From NCBI GenBank assembly GCA_021323355.1, contig JAJONK010000200.1, forward strand, positions 1-9,916: 9,916 nucleotides of DNA, read 5' to 3'. Under the pieces are notes generated by a model that saw only the letters and a list, made by a program, of their open reading frames with translations, had not been told where the DNA came from and did not search any database. Position numbers and translations under genes: made by a program. Shown here one piece after another: positions 6,501 to 9,916 of this stretch (position 1 is the stretch's first letter; each line of letters opens with the position of its first letter). The DNA comes from Deltaproteobacteria bacterium (GTDB taxonomy: Bacteria > Desulfobacterota > Binatia > UBA9968).

Positions 6501-6814
6501 GGGAGCCTCCATCAGTAAATGTGACTCCGGGCTTATCAGCATTCAGCAGCTTTTTTCAAGCGCCACGTGCGGTACAAGCTACTAAAATAGTATCGGGTAT
6601 ATGAAATTCGCAAGAGAAAGGCAGGTATTTGGGTCGTTGCCGAACGCGTTTACAAGAAGCAAAGATTGTATTAGCATATGTACTCGCTAAGCGGCTAACG
6701 CTCCATATAGAACTAGAACGCACTCAGGCCGGCAGCAATTTCGGCTCAGTCGCGTTTTCGCTATCGCCGCACGATGTCATCGACTGATGACTACAAGCTG
6801 AAGGGGAATGTAAA
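6501..6814. other. Divergent intergenic region, no gene seen
   Basis: This stretch separates the cupin gene (minus) from the 95-residue hypothetical gene (plus), so it should contain promoters for both. Two inverted repeats are visible: TACTA-AAA-TAGTA at 6580-6592 and GTCATC-GACT-GATGAC at 6776-6791, the second 23 bp before the hypothetical gene. No convincing -35/-10 pair, tRNA or known RNA was recognised. Confidence 0.5.
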
Positions 6815-7102
6815 ATGTCGGAGACGGACAAACGACTTTTTGTCGGCATAAAAATTTCAACGAAGTTGCAGCATGGCTTAGATAGCCCCGCGCCGGGAAC
6901 CGATCGCTACTTTAAGGAGAACAATGGCGATTTTTTGCAAATTATCACTCAAGGCGAGGAGAAGCTGATCGGCCGTTTCATCAAGGATGGGTTTCCTGTG
7001 GGCGACCTGGACAACGTTAGCCGAAATGTGCGTAGTATCGTGCGCATCATCGCCGGCGATCATCGACTCGAAGAAGACGCGGTTCATATTTACATTCGAT
7101 GA
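6815..7102 (+). CDS. Hypothetical protein, 95 aa
   Basis: A small, soluble, mixed-charge protein not assigned to a family. It has no signal peptide, membrane segment or cysteine. Visible segments are KRLFVGIKIS (6-15), SPAPGTDRYFKENNGDFLQII (24-44) and GFPVGDLDNVSRNVRSIVRII (59-79), ending in DAVHIYIR. The alternation of hydrophobic strands and polar turns suggests a compact alpha/beta fold. AAGGGG lies about 8 nt before the ATG and the composition resembles its neighbours, supporting a real gene. The first ten residues resemble the start of LigT/2'-5' RNA ligase proteins, but the HxTx motifs are absent. It stands alone between a divergent cupin and the downstream zinc-ribbon gene. Function unknown. 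Confidence 0.65.
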   Translation: MSETDKRLFVGIKISTKLQHGLDSPAPGTDRYFKENNGDFLQIITQGEEKLIGRFIKDGFPVGDLDNVSRNVRSIVRIIAGDHRLEEDAVHIYIR

Positions 7103-7232
7103 GTCGCAGCCATTGGGATACGGATCCGTAGCTACCGCCTGGCGGCACTTACCTGAGGAGTTGTTTACCGGAAGACGAAAGTGTTAGAATTACGCGTCGT
7201 TTGATAGCGTGAAATCTTTCCCTATTAGCAAC

Positions 7233-7270
7233 GCCTCTGCGCTTTTAAACGAGCCGGAGGCTTTTTGTTT
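7233..7270 (+). terminator. Hairpin with T-run upstream of zinc-ribbon gene
   Basis: GCCTCTG (7233-7239) pairs with CGGAGGC (7255-7261, one G-U pair). An inner GCTT/GAGC stem (7241-7244 with 7251-7254) extends the helix past one bulged C, and TTTTTGTTTT follows. This is a good intrinsic terminator shape. It ends only some 17 nt before the next start codon and lies 130 bp beyond the previous gene, so it may be a terminator of the 95-aa gene or a leader attenuator. The rest of 7103-7287 shows nothing else. Confidence 0.55.
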
Positions 7271-7287
7271 TCTGCCAGGAGGGCATT

Positions 7288-7755
7288 ATGTCGAAGGCGA
7301 TTGAGCAAATTCACATGAAGCTCGAAAATGGGACAGTGATCCGGCACAAAGTGGTCGGGTATGAAGGTCGGATCGATGGTGTCACCGAGATCAAAGCCTG
7401 CTTTACAAAAGCAGGGCATCTTCTCGACAAGCTTAATTCAAAGGAAACCTTCCAGTACCGCGTAATGGTGGAAGGAGAGGCGCTGCGCCGCATAGCCCCG
7501 GCTGAGGATTTCGAGATCCTTGAAGGTGTTGTCGATGTCGTCTGCCCAAGTTGCAAGCACTCGTTTCACAGTAAGCCGGGTATTGGCAATAAGCCTGGCG
7601 GCCGCTGCCCGTGCGGCGGATGGATATGCCCCATCTGTTTATCATGCCAGGAGCCAAAGCCAGAAACCGCCGGAAGCCGATCACAATCGTGCTTGAAGCA
7701 GCGCGATCGCAAGGCTCGGAAACTTGCGGCTGAAAAGAAGAGCAGAGCCAGCTGA
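7288..7755 (+). CDS. Cysteine-rich zinc-ribbon-like hypothetical protein
   Basis: A 155-residue cytosolic protein with three regions. Residues 1-83 form an acidic/hydrophobic domain (IEQIHMKLENGTVIRHKVVGY...VEGEALRRIAPAEDFEILEGVV) with alternating strand-like segments. Residues 86-120 are a compact cysteine cluster: CPSC at 86-89, His91 and His94, CPCGGW at 107-112, CPIC at 114-117 and Cys120. Residues 125-155 are a basic, probably disordered tail rich in Lys/Arg. The cysteine spacing suggests one or two zinc sites or, less likely, an iron-sulphur site. A basic tail with a zinc ribbon suggests nucleic-acid or protein binding, but this is inference. AGGAGG 5 nt before the ATG supports the start. 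A strong hairpin terminator follows. No named family was recognised. Confidence 0.75.
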   Translation: MSKAIEQIHMKLENGTVIRHKVVGYEGRIDGVTEIKACFTKAGHLLDKLNSKETFQYRVMVEGEALRRIAPAEDFEILEGVVDVVCPSCKHSFHSKPGIGNKPGGRCPCGGWICPICLSCQEPKPETAGSRSQSCLKQRDRKARKLAAEKKSRAS

Positions 7756-7812
7756 GCTGATATAAGCCTGCGGCGCAAGTAAAGCTTGACGCTGCGTCAT
7801 CATTGACCGGAT

Positions 7813-7845
7813 TAAAGGGGCAACAAGGGTTGCCCCTTTATTTTT
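7813..7845. terminator. Strong intrinsic terminator between convergent genes
   Basis: TAAAGGGGCAAC (7813-7824) pairs perfectly with GTTGCCCCTTTA (7829-7840) around an AAGG loop, followed by TTTTT on the plus strand. It ends transcription of the zinc-ribbon gene. The minus-strand methyltransferase stop codon (7845-7847) touches the hairpin, so the same stem probably serves both genes, although the minus-strand U-run (TTTAAT) is weak. Confidence 0.88.
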
Positions 7846-8594
7846 CAACATTTTACAGCGGCAAATCTCAGGCGAACATAATCCACTGTCCAGCGCCCGT
7901 CGGCGTCTCGCAAGGCGGTTTCGCTTCGCCGGCATACTTCATCAAGAAAGGACTGCCGGTGATGCTTTTCAATTGCGTTGGTAAAGGGTTGGGCAAAAAT
8001 TTCCAGCCAATTGAAAAGCTCTCCGGGGAGCGGCGTCGGTCGTTGAATGATTTCGATGGAGCGAACCGTGAAACTCGAATTCACCAGAAGGTTCGAGAAA
8101 TCTTCCGCCGAAGGAAAGTACCAAGGATCTACGGCTAAAGGATCGATACCGCGGTGGAGCAGCGCTTCGTGCAGAGCTGAACGAACCGTTTCAACGTTGC
8201 CGTTGACGCCAAACTCTCCAATGAAACGCCCGCCGGTTTTTAAACACTGCCAAACTCCTTCTACAACCTTTTCCGGCTGCCGCATCCAATGAAGCGCGGC
8301 ATTGGTGAAAACCGCGTCAAATTGCCGTTTGAAGCAGAGGTGATGCCCATCGACAGCCACGATGGATAAACCCCGCGCTTTGGCCGCCCGTGCCTGGGCA
8401 AAGCTGGCATCGGTGCCAACGACACTCACTTCGCGAGGGATTTTTTCCGTCAAAGCGCCGTCGCCGCAACCCAGATCCATGATGATCTCGCCGTCTCTGG
8501 GCGCAAGCAGTTGTAGAAGCGGCTGACCGAGGTCGGCGACGAATCGCGCGTCCCGGGCATAAGTGGCCGGGTTCCAAGTGGTCGTGCTGCTCAT
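7845..8594 (-). CDS. Class I SAM methyltransferase (trans-aconitate methyltransferase-like)
   Basis: A 249-residue cytosolic methyltransferase. The SAM-binding motif I is IIMDLGCGDGALTEKI (37-52). The ribose-binding acid is Asp62 in VVGTDAS, motif II includes VDGHHLCF (81-88), and the post-motif FDAVFTNAALHWMRQPEKV (92-110) is highly typical of the Tam/trans-aconitate 2-methyltransferase-like group. So are the opening TWNPATYARDARFVADLG (6-23) and the C-terminal DGRWTVDYVRLRFAAVK (232-248). Length fits the family (about 250). The methyl acceptor may be a small carboxylic acid, but this group has varied substrates. GGGAG lies directly against the ATG at 8594, too close for an ideal ribosome site, so start efficiency is uncertain. 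It converges on the zinc-ribbon gene and diverges from the efflux adaptor gene. Confidence 0.88.
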   Translation of the reverse strand: MSSTTTWNPATYARDARFVADLGQPLLQLLAPRDGEIIMDLGCGDGALTEKIPREVSVVGTDASFAQARAAKARGLSIVAVDGHHLCFKRQFDAVFTNAALHWMRQPEKVVEGVWQCLKTGGRFIGEFGVNGNVETVRSALHEALLHRGIDPLAVDPWYFPSAEDFSNLLVNSSFTVRSIEIIQRPTPLPGELFNWLEIFAQPFTNAIEKHHRQSFLDEVCRRSETALRDADGRWTVDYVRLRFAAVKC

Positions 8595-8657
8595 CTCCCG
8601 CTGTTCTTACCATCTGACGGTCGGGTTGAAAACGCTGATTCGATCGGCTTACTGTAA

Positions 8658-9692
8658 ATGTTTAAAATGGCTACGAAAGACCTTGATCTAGCATCGTTGA
8701 GAATAGACCGCTCGTTTCAGCATGGGAAGTCGCCGCGCAGATCGAGAACAAGACGTAAGATTCTGATTGGTTTAGTTTTGGCTCTTGTCTTTGCGACGGC
8801 GATCATGTTTCTCAAAGATCTGTTCGATCCTGCAGTCGAAGTCCAACTGGCGACCGCCGCACTAACCTCACCGTCACAGACTAAATCGGTATTGACCGCG
8901 AGCGGTTACGTGGTGGCCCGCCGCAAGGCAGCAGTCGCCTCCAAGGGTACCGGACGTTTAGTGCTCCTGAACGTAGAAGAGGGTGACCAGGTCAAAAAGG
9001 GCCAGCTCATCGCCCGGCTGGAAGATGACGACGTCGTTGCCGCGCGCGAAAGCGCTCGACAAAGTCTGCTCGTTGCCGAAGCCGATCTGTACGATGCAAA
9101 AACCTCATTCGAGCGTATGCGTATACTCCTCAAGCAGGGCTTGATAGCGCAGGTCGAGTACGACGTCGCTGAAGCCCGTTTCAAACGAGTCGTCGCATCT
9201 ATTGATGTTGCGAGATTTGCGCTGAAGGAAGCCGAAGTCGCTGTCGACAATACTCGGATCATTGCGCCCTTCGATGGCACGGTTCTGAAGAAGAATGCCG
9301 ATGTCGGCGAGATCGTCGCGCCGCTGGCGGGCGCGGCCAGTTCGAAGGCAGCGGTGGTCACCATCGCTGACATGTCGTCTCTGGAAGTCGACGCGGACGT
9401 GTCCGAAGCCAACATTACCCGGGTCGCGCCGGAACAGCAGTGTGAAATCACTCTCGACGCCTACCCACAGCAGCGATACCCGGGATATGTCACGAAGATT
9501 GTTCCTACCGCCGATCGAGCCAAGGCGACCGTGTTGGTCAAGATCAAGTTTAAGGAATATGACCAGCGGGTGCTGCCGGAGATGAGCGCGAAAATCAGCT
9601 TTCTCACGTGCCGGAAGCGGCAGTGGCCACTCGCGCCGGGCGCGCGGTTGTCTACCAAATTAGAGACGATCGCGCAGTGGAAGTGCCGGTGA
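8658..9692 (+). CDS. HlyD/MacA-type periplasmic efflux adaptor, frameshifted near the end
   Basis: The 344-residue frame encodes a membrane-fusion adaptor of RND/MacAB-type exporters. It has a basic N-terminus (25-34), one inner-membrane anchor (35-52) and a first lipoyl half-motif VEEGDQVKKGQLIARLEDDDV (106-126). An alpha-helical coiled-coil hairpin follows (about 127-198), then the second lipoyl half IIAPFDGTVLKKNADVGEIVAP (201-222). A beta-barrel region (238-316) ends in VLPEMSAKISFL. After Leu316 the frame continues as TCRKRQWPLAPG..., which is unlike the family; the expected membrane-proximal domain continues in another frame (next entry). No good Shine-Dalgarno precedes ATG 8658 or ATG 8667. 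A TTGAAA (8626-8631) with TACTGT (8650-8655) could be a promoter giving an almost leaderless message. As written, the protein lacks its proper C-terminal domain and may be inactive. Confidence 0.82.
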   Translation: MFKMATKDLDLASLRIDRSFQHGKSPRRSRTRRKILIGLVLALVFATAIMFLKDLFDPAVEVQLATAALTSPSQTKSVLTASGYVVARRKAAVASKGTGRLVLLNVEEGDQVKKGQLIARLEDDDVVAARESARQSLLVAEADLYDAKTSFERMRILLKQGLIAQVEYDVAEARFKRVVASIDVARFALKEAEVAVDNTRIIAPFDGTVLKKNADVGEIVAPLAGAASSKAAVVTIADMSSLEVDADVSEANITRVAPEQQCEITLDAYPQQRYPGYVTKIVPTADRAKATVLVKIKFKEYDQRVLPEMSAKISFLTCRKRQWPLAPGARLSTKLETIAQWKCR

Positions 9693-9817
9693 GCACCGGT
9701 CAAAAGCTCGGTGCCCTGATTGAAATCAAGAGCGGCCTTAACGAGGGGGACAAGATCATCGCTAAAGTTGATGATCGGATCGAAGCGGGCGCGAAAGTTG
9801 CCATAAAGGGACCCTAA
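9606..9817 (+). pseudogene. Out-of-frame C-terminal part of the efflux adaptor
   Basis: The frame used from 9608 reads VPEAAVATRAGRAVVYQIRD and then RAVEVPVSTGQKLGALIEIK. It ends in SGLNEGDKIIAKVDDRIEAG and a TAA at 9815. This is the usual membrane-proximal domain of MacA/HlyD adaptors. It follows the SAKISFL strand of the upstream frame with a two-base offset. The acidic linker of roughly 15-20 residues that normally separates these elements is absent. A deletion of 3n+1 bases at about 9605 would explain both facts. Confidence 0.75.
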
Positions 9818-9833
9818 TTTTTGCAATGCACCC

Positions 9834-9916
9834 ATGGAATCTGCGCTCATCGAAGTTGTCGATTTGTTCAAGTCCTACCAGCGTGATAGCCTGGAAATTC
9901 CGGTTCTCCGCAATAT
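9834..9916 (+). CDS. ABC transporter ATPase, LolD/MacB-like (partial start)
   Basis: Only the first 27 residues are in the window. MESALIEVVDLFKSYQRDSL followed by EIPVLRN matches the usual opening of the LolD/MacB/FtsE-like ABC ATPase family (I-E-V-x-D-L-x-K-S-Y ... VLRxI). The Walker A motif would follow beyond the right edge. It starts 16 bp after the adaptor stop codon with no clear Shine-Dalgarno, consistent with translational coupling. With the preceding adaptor it would form a MacAB-type exporter operon. The family call is based on a short stretch and on context. Confidence 0.72.
   Translation, partial: MESALIEVVDLFKSYQRDSLEIPVLRN

Noticed and set aside
6776..6792. CTGATGA resembling a C-box of C/D guide RNAs
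   Set aside because: There is no paired D-box or guide arrangement, and the context is bacterial. It is part of a simple inverted repeat.
6815..6850. Possible LigT/2'-5' RNA ligase N-terminus (KRLFVGI)
   Set aside because: The similarity stops after the first strand; no HxTx motif is present and the protein is half the family length.
8906..9451. Long minus-strand open frame of 181 codons inside the efflux adaptor gene
   Set aside because: It is antisense to a clear HlyD-type coding sequence and its translation is a low-complexity Ser/Ala/Thr/Arg run, typical of a shadow frame.
9461..9871. Minus-strand open frame of 136 codons over the adaptor C-terminus
   Set aside because: It is antisense to recognisable adaptor and ABC ATPase codons and shows no domain.
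1..9916. CRISPR array, insertion sequence or attachment site
   Set aside because: No regularly spaced direct repeats, transposase or integrase reading frame, or terminal inverted repeats were seen on either strand.

Overview
The window looks like a chromosomal segment of an uncultured, metabolically versatile Gram-negative bacterium of mid-range GC. The evidence is exported periplasmic substrate-binding proteins with Sec signal peptides, a periplasmic HlyD/MacA-type adaptor followed by an ABC ATPase, and a crotonase plus ADP-forming acyl-CoA synthetase pair. This gene style is common in soil and groundwater deltaproteobacteria-like, Binatota-like or Rokubacteria-like lineages. That placement is inference and is not proven by any marker gene here. 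There are no rRNA or tRNA genes, CRISPR arrays or transposases in the window.

Left part (1-3423, minus strand): a probable operon runs leftwards. It consists of a double NitT/TauT-type substrate-binding protein (SBP) fused in one reading frame, then a crotonase-fold enzyme, then the N-terminal CoA-binding domain of an ADP-forming acyl-CoA synthetase that runs off the window. The two gaps inside the operon each hold a short, degenerate 8-9 bp tandem repeat. Uptake of an organic acid followed by CoA-thioester chemistry is a plausible joint role.

Middle (3424-6170): an intact alpha/beta hydrolase is transcribed divergently from the SBP operon across a 156 bp promoter region containing a perfect 12-bp palindrome. 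Directly after its stop codon lies a decayed, multiply frameshifted remnant of a paralogous hydrolase. Facing it is a third SBP gene, a close relative of the second half of the fused SBP, broken by a frameshift next to two homopolymer runs. The segment therefore holds a duplicated SBP/hydrolase neighbourhood in which one copy has decayed.

Right part (6171-9916): a small cupin protein (minus), a 95-residue hypothetical protein (plus), a 155-residue cysteine-rich zinc-ribbon-like protein (plus) preceded by a terminator-like hairpin, and a trans-aconitate-methyltransferase-like SAM methyltransferase (minus). The zinc-ribbon gene and the methyltransferase converge on one strong hairpin terminator. 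Divergent from the methyltransferase is an efflux adaptor gene whose C-terminal part is out of frame, followed by the start of a LolD/MacB-like ABC ATPase. These last genes would form a MacAB-type tripartite exporter if functional.

No clearly new defence or mobile system was found. The most notable features are the tandem SBP fusion with an internal signal peptide, the cluster of broken paralogues, the recurrent degenerate intergenic repeats, and two unrecognised small proteins.
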